DNA of 64,000 nt from Kitasatospora viridis. GTDB taxonomy: Bacteria > Actinomycetota > Actinomycetes > Streptomycetales > Streptomycetaceae. The stretch is taken from NCBI RefSeq assembly GCF_007829815.1, contig NZ_VIWT01000001.1, positions 5,237,001 through 5,301,000 of the forward strand, written 5' to 3'. The position numbers and the translations under genes were made by a program. Below, piece by piece: positions 18,373-28,100 of this stretch. The notes under the pieces were generated by a model. It did not search any database. It was not told where the DNA came from and saw nothing but the letters and a program-made list of their open reading frames with translations. Each line of letters opens with the position of its first letter. Positions within the stretch are counted from its first letter, which is position 1.

Positions 18373-20508
18373 ATGCCGCAGCTCGCGTTCGCGAACAGTT
18401 TCTGGGAGAGCTACGACGTCCTGGAGCGGCCGGTCAAATCCGGTGTGCGCAAGGCGATGGCGAAGTTCCAGCAGCTCACCGTGCCCGAACTGCACGCGGA
18501 CAAAGGCCTTCACCTGGAATCTGTGGACAAGGCCCGCGACTCGCGGATGCGCACGATCAGGATCAACGACTTCTGGCGCGGCGTCGTCCTGGCCCCGGAC
18601 GACGGCAGTGACGTCTTCCTGCTCATCAACGTGGTGCCGCACGACGACGCGTACACCTGGGCGGCCAAGCGGCTCTACACCGTCAACACGGCGACCCGAG
18701 CGCTGGAGGTCCGCAACGTCGTCGCCATCGAGCAGCTGACACCGGCTCTGGAGAAGGCCGCCTCAACAGCTCCGGCCCTGCTGTTCGCGAAGTACTCGGA
18801 CACGGTGCTCCGGGAACTCGGTATCGACGACCAGGTGCTGCGGGCTGTGCGGACCGTCGTCGACAAGCCGCAGTTGGAGGCGTTCGGGACCCTGTTGCCG
18901 GAGGACCAGTTCGAGGTCCTGCAGTTCCTGGCCGAGGGCTACAGCGCGGAAGAGGTCTACCGCGATGTCGTCGCCGAGCGCCGGCCCGCCGACGCCAAGC
19001 CGGAACCGGTCGAGGACCTCGCGTCCGCCATCGCCAACACCGCCAGCCGGATCACCCTCGTTTCCGGGCCGGACGAGTTGGCCGACATCCTGGACAAGCC
19101 TTTCGCCGCCTGGCGGGTCTTCCTGCACCCCTCGCAGCGTCGTGTCGCCTACCGGGTCTCGTACGCGGGTTCCGTCCAGGTCACCGGTGGCCCGGGTACC
19201 GGCAAGACCGTGGTGGCACTGCACCGCGTCAAGCACCTGCTGTCGCGATCGCCCGACACCCGCATTCTGCTCACCACCTACACCAACGCGCTCGCCGGGA
19301 CCCTGCGGGAGAACCTGGCACAGCTGCTCGACGGCGACGGCGCGCAGCTCGCCAGGGTGGACGTGACGACGGTGAACGCGTACGCGCACCGGATTTCCAC
19401 CGAGCTCGCCGGCCGGGCCCCCTCCCCGATCGGGGACCAGGAGGAGCGGCAGATCTGGCAGCGGGTCAGGAAGCGTCTCGACCTGCCGTGGACCGAGCAG
19501 TTCCTCGCCCAGGAATACCGGAACGTGGTGCTCGCCCACGACCTGCGGACTCTGGACGACTACCTCGGGGCGGACCGTCCTGGGCGCCGCACGCCGCTGC
19601 CCACGTCACGGCGGCCGCTGCTCTGGTCGGCAGTGGAGCTCTTCACCGCCGAAGTGAAGGCGCGCGGCGCGGTGACGCATCTTCAGGTGTGCGCCGAGGC
19701 AGCTCGGCTGCTGGCCGGCGCCGGGGCGGGCTACGACCATGTGGTGGTCGACGAGGCGCAGGACCTCCACCCCGCGCAGTGGCGGGTACTGCGAGCGGCT
19801 GTCGCCCCCGGACCCGACGATCTGTTCATCACCGGGGACCCGCACCAGCGCATCTACGACTCCAGGGTGTCCCTGGGATCGCTCGGGATCACCGTCAAGG
19901 GCCGCAGCAGCCGACTCCGTATCAACTACCGCAGCACCGAGGAGATCCTCGCCTGGTCCACCGGCATCATCGGGGCGGTTCCCGTCGAGGACCTCGGTGG
20001 GGACGGCAACGACAGCCTCGCCGGGTACCGGTCGCTGCTGCACGGCCGTCGCCCGCACATCGACGGCCACGGCTCCGAGCAGGCCGAGGTCGCCGCCCTC
20101 GTCGAGCGCGTGGAGGGCTGGATTGCCCAAGGCATCCGGCCGGCGGAGATCGGGGTGTGTGCGCGCTTCAACGTGTTGCTCGACAAGGTCCATGACCGAC
20201 TGTCCGCAGCCGGCGTGCCGGTCGCCAGGGTGAAGGACAGTCCCGCGCCGCACGTGGTCGGTGTACGGCTCGCCACGATGCACGCCATGAAGGGCCTCGA
20301 ATTCCGGGCGGTCGCCGTCCTCGGGGCGACCGCCAGTGCGGTGCCCTTCGCCCGGGAGATCACCCCGGCCACCGTGGACCGGTTGCAGCACGAGACGGAT
20401 CTGCTGCGCGAGCGCTGCCTGCTGTTCGTGGCCTGCACCCGGGCCCGTGAGGCGCTCGCCGTCTCCTGGAGCGGGGCACCGAGCGAGTTCCTGCTTGCGC
20501 ATGGGTGA
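18373..20508 (+). CDS. UvrD-like superfamily 1 helicase with N-terminal RelE-like domain
   Basis: 711 residues. The helicase motifs are complete: Walker A GGPGTGKT near residue 272, DEAQD near 459, GDPHQRIYD near 488, INYRSTEEI near 516, HAMKGLEF near 637, and FVACTRAREAL near 685, all UvrD/Rep-like. Residues about 1-100 (FANSFWESYDVL..., KAMAKFQQL..., MRTIRINDFWRGVVL) have the pattern of a RelE/ParE-type toxin fold: two helices, then strands carrying R-x-IR. Proteins of this layout are often annotated simply as DNA helicases; their role is not settled, though they recur near defence genes. It lies 54 bp downstream of mcrC on the same strand, so it may be co-transcribed. It converges on the methylase gene with a 9-bp gap. 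Confidence 0.8.
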   Translation: MPQLAFANSFWESYDVLERPVKSGVRKAMAKFQQLTVPELHADKGLHLESVDKARDSRMRTIRINDFWRGVVLAPDDGSDVFLLINVVPHDDAYTWAAKRLYTVNTATRALEVRNVVAIEQLTPALEKAASTAPALLFAKYSDTVLRELGIDDQVLRAVRTVVDKPQLEAFGTLLPEDQFEVLQFLAEGYSAEEVYRDVVAERRPADAKPEPVEDLASAIANTASRITLVSGPDELADILDKPFAAWRVFLHPSQRRVAYRVSYAGSVQVTGGPGTGKTVVALHRVKHLLSRSPDTRILLTTYTNALAGTLRENLAQLLDGDGAQLARVDVTTVNAYAHRISTELAGRAPSPIGDQEERQIWQRVRKRLDLPWTEQFLAQEYRNVVLAHDLRTLDDYLGADRPGRRTPLPTSRRPLLWSAVELFTAEVKARGAVTHLQVCAEAARLLAGAGAGYDHVVVDEAQDLHPAQWRVLRAAVAPGPDDLFITGDPHQRIYDSRVSLGSLGITVKGRSSRLRINYRSTEEILAWSTGIIGAVPVEDLGGDGNDSLAGYRSLLHGRRPHIDGHGSEQAEVAALVERVEGWIAQGIRPAEIGVCARFNVLLDKVHDRLSAAGVPVARVKDSPAPHVVGVRLATMHAMKGLEFRAVAVLGATASAVPFAREITPATVDRLQHETDLLRERCLLFVACTRAREALAVSWSGAPSEFLLAHG

Positions 20509-20517
20509 GCGAGCAGG

Positions 20518-22176
20518 TCAGGCGCCGGTGACAGGTGGTGGGCACAGGCCGCCGTTCGTGAGGCCCTCCCGGGCCAGTGAGGCGGCCTGCTCACCGATCC
20601 GGGCCAGCGTTCGCACGCCCTCGTCGAACTCCTGGAGCGCGCGGAAGGCGGCGCCGTAGCGGCGCTGATCCTCGATGCCCATCTGCGGGATGCGGGACCC
20701 GCGCGTGTCGACCCTGAAGGTTCCGCTGGCGCTGGTGGAACGGCGCCGGTTGGCGGGGCCGGCGAGGAACCCCCGAAGGTAGTCGGTGTCCAACTGGTCG
20801 CTGGCGGAGACGGGGCCGTCCTCGGGGTGCTCGACGAGTCCGGCCCGGGTGAGGTCGGCGATGCTCACGGAGGCGCTGTCCAGCGCGCCGGCACCGTCGC
20901 CAGGTCCGAGTCGGGGCAGCAGGTCGCCGATCGCGCGGAGCTGATCCTGCAACTGGCTTCGCAGGGCTGAGTAGTCGGCGGCGTAGTCGCGGGTCGAACC
21001 GCCGGTGTGGTTGCCCGGGGTGAGATCGACCGTGTCGTCCAGGAGATCGATGAGTGGGACGTCGACTACCTGGTCGGGGGCGGGATCGAAGGGATCGTCG
21101 GGGGCGTTCGAGCTGAGATCGACCATCCGGACCGTCGTCGCCGGCGCGCCGTCCGGTCGGTCGAGCAACCACAGGTGCACGGGGAGGGCGTGGCCCGTCG
21201 CCGTTCCGGCGGGCAGCGCGACGACCTGGGTCAGGATGCCCCGGCGGACGAGTTCGGCGCGGATGCGGCGGCCGGCCTTGCGGTACGCGACGGAGGGCGG
21301 CATCACCATGACGGTTCTGCCGCCCGGTGAAGTGTGCGCGTAGGCGTGTTGCAGCCAGGCGAGTTCGCCCTCGGCGCGGGAGGGGACCCCGAGCTCCCAC
21401 CGCGCATCCAGGATCAAGTCTTCGCGCCCCCAGTCGGGCGAGCCGACGGGCGGGTCGCAGACGACCAGATCGGCCTTGAGACCGCCCCACCGGTCATCGC
21501 GCAACGAGTCGCCGGAGCGGATCTCGGTAGGCGTGCAGCCCGTCAGAGCGGCGCGAAGGCGGGTGAGCTCGGCCATCGCCGGGTCGATCTCCTGGCCGTG
21601 CCGGCTCGGTCCGGCGGCTGGGCCGAGAGCGAGGAGCAGGCTGCCGATTCCGCAGGCCGGGTCGAGGACGCGTGCCGTCTCGGGGACGGATCCGGCGAAG
21701 TGGCGCACGGCGCGGACGATCCTCAGGGAGGAGACCTGGTCCGACCCCGCACGGCGGGTGGCATCCAGGAAGCGCTCGGTCAGCGCCGTCAGCACCTCAG
21801 CCTTCGAGGTTTCGCCGGCGAGCGCCAGCCCCCGCTGGGCGATCTCGGGCGCGAGCCCTGGCGGTGGTGCGTCCTGTGTGAAGAGCTGGCCCAGCGCCAC
21901 GAGACCCGAGACCATGTCGTCCCCGTACACCCCGCGCAGCGCTTGCCAGAGCTGGACCTCCTCGGCCACGTCCTGCCCCTTGCGCTGCCTCGCGAGCCAG
22001 GACCGCACCTCGGCCAGGTTGAAGAGCGGGCTGTTCGCGGCACCACTCGCCGGTGTCGGGAAGTCGTCATAGCGCCGCCGCCAGTTGGAGACGGCGGCCC
22101 TGGTAACGCCGGCCAGGCGGGCGATCTCGGCACCAGTGATCAGGAGATCAGCGGTGGGGCCAGTGTCATCCATCAT
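20518..22176 (-). CDS. HTH-containing N6-adenine methylase-like protein with atypical motif IV
   Basis: About 552 residues from the ATG at 22176 (a second ATG follows at 22173). The same frame is open far upstream, but that part is the mirror of jetA. Residues about 10-35 are a helix-turn-helix (ITGAEIARLAGVTRAAVSNW). Motif I is VLDPACGIGS near 169. Motif IV reads VVCDPPVG near 240, where active N6-adenine methylases have (N/D/S)PP(Y/F/W); the aromatic residue that stacks on the flipped base is missing. The C-terminal 150 residues resemble an HsdM-type tail. It may be a methylase of odd chemistry or a regulator that binds methylase sites. It is divergent from jetA and convergent with the helicase gene. 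Confidence 0.75.
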   Translation of the reverse strand: MMDDTGPTADLLITGAEIARLAGVTRAAVSNWRRRYDDFPTPASGAANSPLFNLAEVRSWLARQRKGQDVAEEVQLWQALRGVYGDDMVSGLVALGQLFTQDAPPPGLAPEIAQRGLALAGETSKAEVLTALTERFLDATRRAGSDQVSSLRIVRAVRHFAGSVPETARVLDPACGIGSLLLALGPAAGPSRHGQEIDPAMAELTRLRAALTGCTPTEIRSGDSLRDDRWGGLKADLVVCDPPVGSPDWGREDLILDARWELGVPSRAEGELAWLQHAYAHTSPGGRTVMVMPPSVAYRKAGRRIRAELVRRGILTQVVALPAGTATGHALPVHLWLLDRPDGAPATTVRMVDLSSNAPDDPFDPAPDQVVDVPLIDLLDDTVDLTPGNHTGGSTRDYAADYSALRSQLQDQLRAIGDLLPRLGPGDGAGALDSASVSIADLTRAGLVEHPEDGPVSASDQLDTDYLRGFLAGPANRRRSTSASGTFRVDTRGSRIPQMGIEDQRRYGAAFRALQEFDEGVRTLARIGEQAASLAREGLTNGGLCPPPVTGA

Positions 22177-22356
22177 GCCGTCACCGTACACGGGCGCGTG
22201 ATCAGCATCAATCGATGCTTGTGTTGGCGGCGTACACATATTCATCGCCTTGAAGACGCCATGGCCACAGCGTGGAAGTGGTACGGCGGCAGGTCGTGTG
22301 CGGGCGATTTCCGTGATCCGGCCCTGCGAGCGGAGGGGCCCTGCGATAGTGGGCGC
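22177..22356. promoter_or_regulatory. Divergent promoter region of the HTH-methylase and Wadjet operons
   Basis: An inverted repeat AGCATC-AATC-GATGCT lies at 22204-22219, and CGTACAC occurs twice in direct orientation (22186-22192 and 22230-22236). These could be sites for the HTH of the methylase-like protein. A GATAGT hexamer at 22345-22350 ends 6 bp before the jetA GTG, consistent with a leaderless jetA transcript. Confidence 0.45.
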
Positions 22357-23946
22357 GTGACCACCGCGCCGCCGCCACAGCCGTTCGCCTACCTGAACGC
22401 ACCAAAGGCCGAGCTGTACGGGCAGGTACTGACCGTCTTCGCGCAGGCCCGGGAGCGGTTCATCGTTCACCTGCGGCCGGAGGACGTGGCCGGGGAACTC
22501 CGCTGGGGTGCGGACGGCGGGGCTGGCACGGTGCCCTTGGAGGCGGTGGGCGGGGCGCTGGAGCAGCTGGTGGAGTGGGGCAACCTGCGGGCTGACGCCG
22601 ACACCGGGCGGGTCACCTCGGTCGAGGACTTCCACCGTGCCCGCTACCTCTACCAGTTGACCCGGCACGGCCAGGCCGCGCTGCGCGCCGTCCTGCTGTA
22701 CGAGGAGGCGCTCGGTCAGCGGGGGCAGTTGCAGTCGGTCGCGCTCGCGGACATCGCCGAGCAGCTCGGGTTGTTGCTGGTGCTGGCCGAGCAGCGCGAT
22801 CCCGACCCGGTCAAGGCCCACCTGCTGCTGCTCCAACTCGCCGACCGGTTCGGCAGTCTCGCGGACAACGCGCAGGCGTTCATGGCCTCGCTGCGCCGCA
22901 CCATCGACTTCCAGGACGGCGACGAGGAGGCGTTCATCGCCTACAAGGACCGGCTGGTCGAGTACATCGAGCGGTTCATCGCCGACCTGGCCAACCGGGG
23001 CGCGCAGATCGCGGATCTGATCGGCCGTCTGGAAGGCGCCGGGGTGGCTCGCCTGCTGCTGGCGGCCGCCCGGCGTGAGGCCAGCGACGCGGTCCCCTTG
23101 GGCGACGGACAGGAGGAGGCTGTCGACGCGGCCAGGCAGACAGCCCTGACGTCCGCGCTGACCGCATGGGAGAACCGCTGGCGCGGGCTGACCGACTGGT
23201 TCCTGAGCCGGTCCAGCCGTCAGCCGTCCCAGGCGAAGCTGCTGCGTGGTGCGGCGGTCAGTGCGATCACCGGCCTGGTCAACACGGTTGCGGCGCTCAA
23301 CGAGCGGCGCGGTGGTCGGACCGACCGGTCGGCCGACTTCCGGGCCCTGGCCCGGTTCTTCGCCGAGGCGCCGGACGACGCGGCGGCGCACCGGTTGTGG
23401 CGGGCGGCGTTCGGGCTGACCCCGGCCCGGCACCTGACGGTGGACGCGGTGACCGAGGCGCTCTGGCAGGACGCGGACCTGCCGGCGGCGACCCCGTGGG
23501 GCGAGGCGCCGCCGCTGGAGATCAGTCCGCGGTTGCGCGAGACGGGCTCGTACGAGCGGCGCGGTGCACCCAACCGGGTCGCCGACCGGGCCCCGGCGCG
23601 GCAAGTCCTGGCGGAACTGGTCGAGCAGGAGGCGGAGCAGACGGCGGCGGCCAGGGCCAGGCTGGCCACTGACGGACCGGTCCTGCTGTCCGCTCTCGCG
23701 GGCCCGAACGGGCTGGACGCCCAGGAGTTCAGGTTGTTCCTCGCCGTCCTCGGCGATGCGCTGTCGGCCCGGATACCAGGGGAGAGTGAGTCCTCGGCGG
23801 TCACCAGTGACGGCACGATGGAGATCCGGCTGAAGCTGGTGGATGCGCAGGAGCTGGTGGAGATCCCGACAGTGGACGGGGTGCTGTCCGGTCCCGAGCA
23901 CGTGGTCGAGATCATCGACCTGGCGCCGGCCGGGGGCCGGCAGTGA
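22357..23946 (+). CDS. jetA: Wadjet type II JetA (DUF2397, TIGR02677 family)
   Basis: 529 residues from the GTG at 22357. The protein is mostly helical and matches the TIGR02677/DUF2397 family: an N-terminal segment PFAYLNAPKAELYGQVL, winged-helix-like stretches, then a long helical region and a beta-rich end. In Wadjet, JetA is the kleisin-like subunit that bridges the SMC heads of JetC. I chose this start because the protein-like sequence begins here and a GATAGT -10-like hexamer lies 6 bp upstream (leaderless). It overlaps jetB by 4 bp (GTGA). Confidence 0.9.
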   Translation: MTTAPPPQPFAYLNAPKAELYGQVLTVFAQARERFIVHLRPEDVAGELRWGADGGAGTVPLEAVGGALEQLVEWGNLRADADTGRVTSVEDFHRARYLYQLTRHGQAALRAVLLYEEALGQRGQLQSVALADIAEQLGLLLVLAEQRDPDPVKAHLLLLQLADRFGSLADNAQAFMASLRRTIDFQDGDEEAFIAYKDRLVEYIERFIADLANRGAQIADLIGRLEGAGVARLLLAAARREASDAVPLGDGQEEAVDAARQTALTSALTAWENRWRGLTDWFLSRSSRQPSQAKLLRGAAVSAITGLVNTVAALNERRGGRTDRSADFRALARFFAEAPDDAAAHRLWRAAFGLTPARHLTVDAVTEALWQDADLPAATPWGEAPPLEISPRLRETGSYERRGAPNRVADRAPARQVLAELVEQEAEQTAAARARLATDGPVLLSALAGPNGLDAQEFRLFLAVLGDALSARIPGESESSAVTSDGTMEIRLKLVDAQELVEIPTVDGVLSGPEHVVEIIDLAPAGGRQ

Positions 23947-25127
23947 ACTCCGGGCCGCCGGCCGACGTCCAGGCGGAGCGCCGCCGGGCCGCCCGAGCGC
24001 TGCTCGCCGCCCCGTTGCTGACCACCGCGGACGAGGACTTCAGGCTGGTGCGCAAGCACGCGGCCGAGCTCGCCGCGTGGTTCACCCAGGAGACCGGCTG
24101 GCGGCTGGCGGTGGATGCGGAGACCGCTCGGCTGTTCAAGTCGCCCTCGCGGCTGGATGACGCGACCCGGCCCGCCCGCACGCCGCGGACCGGAGTCGCG
24201 TTCACTCGGCGGCGCTACGTGTTGATCTGCCTGGCGCTGGCCGTGCTGGAACGCGCGGACGCGCAGATCACGCTCGGCAGGCTCGCCGAAGGCGTGCTCA
24301 CCGCGGCCGGTGATCCGGCCCTGGCGGCGGCCGGGGTCGAGTTCCGGCTGGAGCACCGCGAGGAGCGCTCCGACCTGGTCGCGGTGGTGCGGCTGCTGCT
24401 GGAGCGGGGCGTGCTGCACCGGGTGGCCGGCGACGAGGAGGCGTACCTGTCGGCTTCCGCCAACGACGTGCTCTACGACGTGCGCCGCAGGGTGCTGGCG
24501 GGGCTGCTCGCCACCACGCGCGGGCCGTCCACCGTCACGATCACCGACCCGGACCGGCGCCTGTCCGCACTGACCGAGGAAGTGTCGCCGGACACCGACG
24601 AGTTGAGGCTGCGTTCGCTGCGCCACCGGCTGACCCGGCGGCTGCTCGACGACCCCGTGGTCTACTACGCCGAGCTCCTTGAGGGCGAACGCGCCTACCT
24701 GGCCTCCCAACGGCACGCGATCACCCGACGGATCACCGAACTCACCGGACTGGTCGCGGAGGTGCGGGCGGAGGGCATCGCCATGGTGGACCCCGAGGAC
24801 GAACTGACCGACGTGCGGATGCCTGAGCAGGGGACCGAGGGGCACCTGACGCTGCTGCTCGCCGCCCACCTCGCGACCGCCGACGGTCCGCGCACGGTGC
24901 CGGAGTTGGTGGACCTGGTGCGCGAGCTCGCCGTCCGGCACTCCGCGTTCTGGCGCAAGTCCGCCGCCGAACCGGCCGCCGCCGCAGACCTGTTGACGCA
25001 GGCGCTGGACCGCCTCACCGCGCTGGACCTCGCCACCGTGGACGGCCAGGCGGTGCGCGCCAAGCCCGCGCTGGTCCGCTACGCGCTCGCCGCACCCATC
25101 ATCCGAAAGGCCCGCTCCCGCTCATGA
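23943..25127 (+). CDS. jetB: Wadjet type II JetB (DUF2398, TIGR02678 family)
   Basis: 394 residues, matching DUF2398/TIGR02678: an N-terminal helical segment (RRAARALLAAPLLTT...FRLVRKHAAELAAWF), a winged-helix region, and a conserved tyrosine-rich middle (LLDDPVVYYAEL). JetB is the KITE-like accessory subunit that binds the kleisin JetA. The GTG start overlaps the jetA stop and the stop overlaps the jetC ATG, both by 4 bp, so the three are tightly coupled. Confidence 0.92.
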   Translation: MNSGPPADVQAERRRAARALLAAPLLTTADEDFRLVRKHAAELAAWFTQETGWRLAVDAETARLFKSPSRLDDATRPARTPRTGVAFTRRRYVLICLALAVLERADAQITLGRLAEGVLTAAGDPALAAAGVEFRLEHREERSDLVAVVRLLLERGVLHRVAGDEEAYLSASANDVLYDVRRRVLAGLLATTRGPSTVTITDPDRRLSALTEEVSPDTDELRLRSLRHRLTRRLLDDPVVYYAELLEGERAYLASQRHAITRRITELTGLVAEVRAEGIAMVDPEDELTDVRMPEQGTEGHLTLLLAAHLATADGPRTVPELVDLVRELAVRHSAFWRKSAAEPAAAADLLTQALDRLTALDLATVDGQAVRAKPALVRYALAAPIIRKARSRS

Positions 25128-28100
25128 CCCTGCCGCAGCCCTCCAAGACCCGCTGGCAGCCGTTGCGGGCCGGGCTCGTCGACATCTTCTACTACGACGC
25201 CGAGGAGTTTCGGTTCCACGACGGCCGCCTGCTGTTGCGGGGCAACAACGGCACCGGCAAGTCGAAGGTGCTCGCCCTCACCCTGCCGTTCCTGCTCGAC
25301 GGCGAACTCGCGCCGAACCGGGTCGAGCCGGACGGCGACCGGGCCAAGCGGATGGAGTGGAACCTGCTGCTCGGTGGCAAGCACCCCAACGACGAACGCA
25401 CCGGCTACACCTGGCTGGAGTTCGGCCGGATCGGCGAGGACGGCACCGCGCAGTACCGGACCATCGGCTGCGGGCTCAAGGCCGTCAAGGGCCGTGGCAT
25501 CGCCAAGCACTGGTTCTTCACCACCGCCCTGCGGATCGGCCCGGACCTGCCGCTGCTCTCCCCGACGCGTGTCCCCTACACCCGTGAACGGCTGCGGGAC
25601 GCCCTGCAGGGCCACGGCCTGGTGCACGACACCGCCACCGACTACCGCCGCGCGGTGGACGAGCAGCTGTTCGGCCTGGGCCAGTCGCGTTACGAGGCGT
25701 TGGTCACGCTGCTGATCCAGTTGCGCCAGCCGCAGCTGTCGAAGCGGCCGGACGAGAAACTCCTGTCGAAGGCGCTGACCGAGTCCCTGCCCCCACTGGA
25801 CCCGGTGCTCGTCGGCGAGGTCGCCGAGGCGTTCCGCGGCCTGGATGAGGAACGACAGGCGCTGGCGGCGCTCTCCGAAGCCTCCGGGGCCGCCGCGAGC
25901 TTCCTCGCCCACTACCGCCGGTACGCGCGGATCGCCGCCAAGCGCCAGGCCGGCGTGCTGCGAGTGGCGCACAGCCGCTACGAGCACCTGGGCCGGGACC
26001 TGGGCGAGGCGGAGAAGGAACACACGACCGCCGAGGAGGAGTTGGCGCAGGCCGAGGCGCGACTGGGGGTGCTGGAGGACGACCGGGTCCGGCTGACGGC
26101 CGCCCGTGACGCGCTGAACCGCAGTCCCGAGATGGACGCCGCCCGGGAGCTGGAGCAAGCCGCCCGGACCGCCGGGACCCTGCGCAGGGCCGCGCTCGAC
26201 CGGGTGGCCGCGCAGCAGACCGCAGAGCGCACTGCAGCCGACTGGAACCGGCGCAGCGCGGCCGCCCTGGCCCAGACGGCGGCGGACCAGGACGTTCTCG
26301 ACCAGGCCGGGGACGCCGCCCACCATTGTGCCGAGGACGCCGGACTCGACCACGCCCCGGTGGTCGAGGCACTCGCTCGTGATCACTCCCCCTACCAGGA
26401 CACCCAGCGGACGGGAGAGCGGGCGGTGGAGCGCCGCCGTCAGGCCGTTACCGGCCTGGCCGAGCTGCTCACCACCGTCGACCGGGCCGACGACCGGGCT
26501 CGGGAGGCGCGGACGGAGGCGGACCGCCGCGCCTCGGACCTGGAGGCCGGACGGGAGCGGGCCGCGCTCGCCGCCGAGGCCGTCGCCGACCGGGGCACCG
26601 AACTCGTGGCGGACTTCCGAGCCTGGAGCACGAGCACCGCCGAACTCCTCCTCGCGGACCCGGAACAGGCGCTGGCAGCCCTGGAAGGCTGGACCGAGAC
26701 CCTGGCGGGCCCGAACCCGGCGGTCGAGGCCGCCGCACTGGCCCACCGCGAGCATGCCGCCCGCCTCACCCGTCAGGAGACCGAACTCGACGCCGAGCGC
26801 GCTGCCGCCGCGCGTGAGCGGGACGCGGTGAACGAGGAGATCGCCCGTTTGGAGTCCGGCGGACACGACGCTCCGCCCGCCCCGCACACCCGTGATCAGG
26901 AGAGTCGCACCGGTCGGCCGGGTGCGCCGCTGTGGCGGGCCGTCGACTTCACCGCCGATGTTCCTGCCGCCGACCGCGCCGGGATCGAGGCGGCATTGGA
27001 GGCCGCCGGCCTGCTCGACGCCTGGCTCACACCCGACGGTGCACTGCTCGCCGCCGACACCCACGACGCCGTGCTGCTGCCCGACGGTCCGGCGCGCGGC
27101 ACGTCGCTCGCCGCCGTGCTGCGCCCAGCCGTCGACCGGGCCGATCCGAGGGCCGCCGCCCTCGGCGACGAGGCGGTCTCGGCGGTGCTCGCCTCGATCG
27201 CGCTGGGGGCGGACGCGCAGCACCCGAGCTGGGTCGCCGTGGACGGCCGCTACCGGCTCGGTGCGCTGGCCGGCTCCTGGAGCAAGCCCGCCGCCCACTT
27301 CATCGGCGAGGGCTCCCGGGAGGCGGCGCGCCGTGCCCGGCTCGCCGAACTCGCGGACCGCCGGGCCGGGCTCGTCGATGCCCTGACGACCCTGGACGAG
27401 CAGCGGGCCGCGGTACGCGACCGTGCCGCCGTCCTCGCCGCCGAGCTGCGGTCCCTGCCCACCGACCAGCCGCTGCGTGAGGCCCACGCCCGCCACGGCC
27501 ACGAGGCCGAGGCGGTACGGCGTCTGTCGGAGCGTCAGGCACAGGCGCAGGAGCTGGCCGTGACCAGTCAGGAGGCGGCGTCCGAGGCCGCGGCCCGGGC
27601 CGAGGAGTACGCCTCCGACACCGGCCTGACCGCAACCCGCCAGTGCCTCGACGAGGTTCGCGAAGCGCTGTCTGGCTACCGCGCCGCGCTGGCCGCGCTC
27701 TTGCCGGCGGCTACGGCCCGCGCCCGCTCCGCCGCCGACGCCGCCGAGGCCGCCGCCGAGGCGCGGACCTCCGGGCAGGCCCTGACCGAGGCCGCCGAGG
27801 CCGCCGAACAGGCCCGCCGGACCGCTGAAGCGGCCACCGAACGGCACCGTGTGCTCGGCGAGACCGTCGGCGCCGACGTCGAGGTGCTCTTCCGCCGCCT
27901 TGCCGAGACGGACGCCGCCCTGGAGCGACGCGACGTCGCCGAGAAGACCACCCGCGTCGCGCGCGATGCGGCTCTGTCGGCCCGGGCACGTGCCGAAGGC
28001 CGCCGGTCCGAGATCCGTGCCCGGATCACCGAGGCCACGACGGAGCGGGACCGCGCGGTCACCGCACTGCGCGCCTTCGCCGCCACCGGCCTGCTCGCCA

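Noticed and set aside
18373..18672. Stand-alone RelE toxin-antitoxin pair
   Set aside because: The RelE-like part is in frame with the helicase, with no stop or separate antitoxin gene.
22177..23901. Extension of the HTH-methylase frame to a 1,127-residue protein on the minus strand
   Set aside because: The upstream half is the mirror of jetA, has no family features, and the HTH and methylase domains fit a start at 22176.
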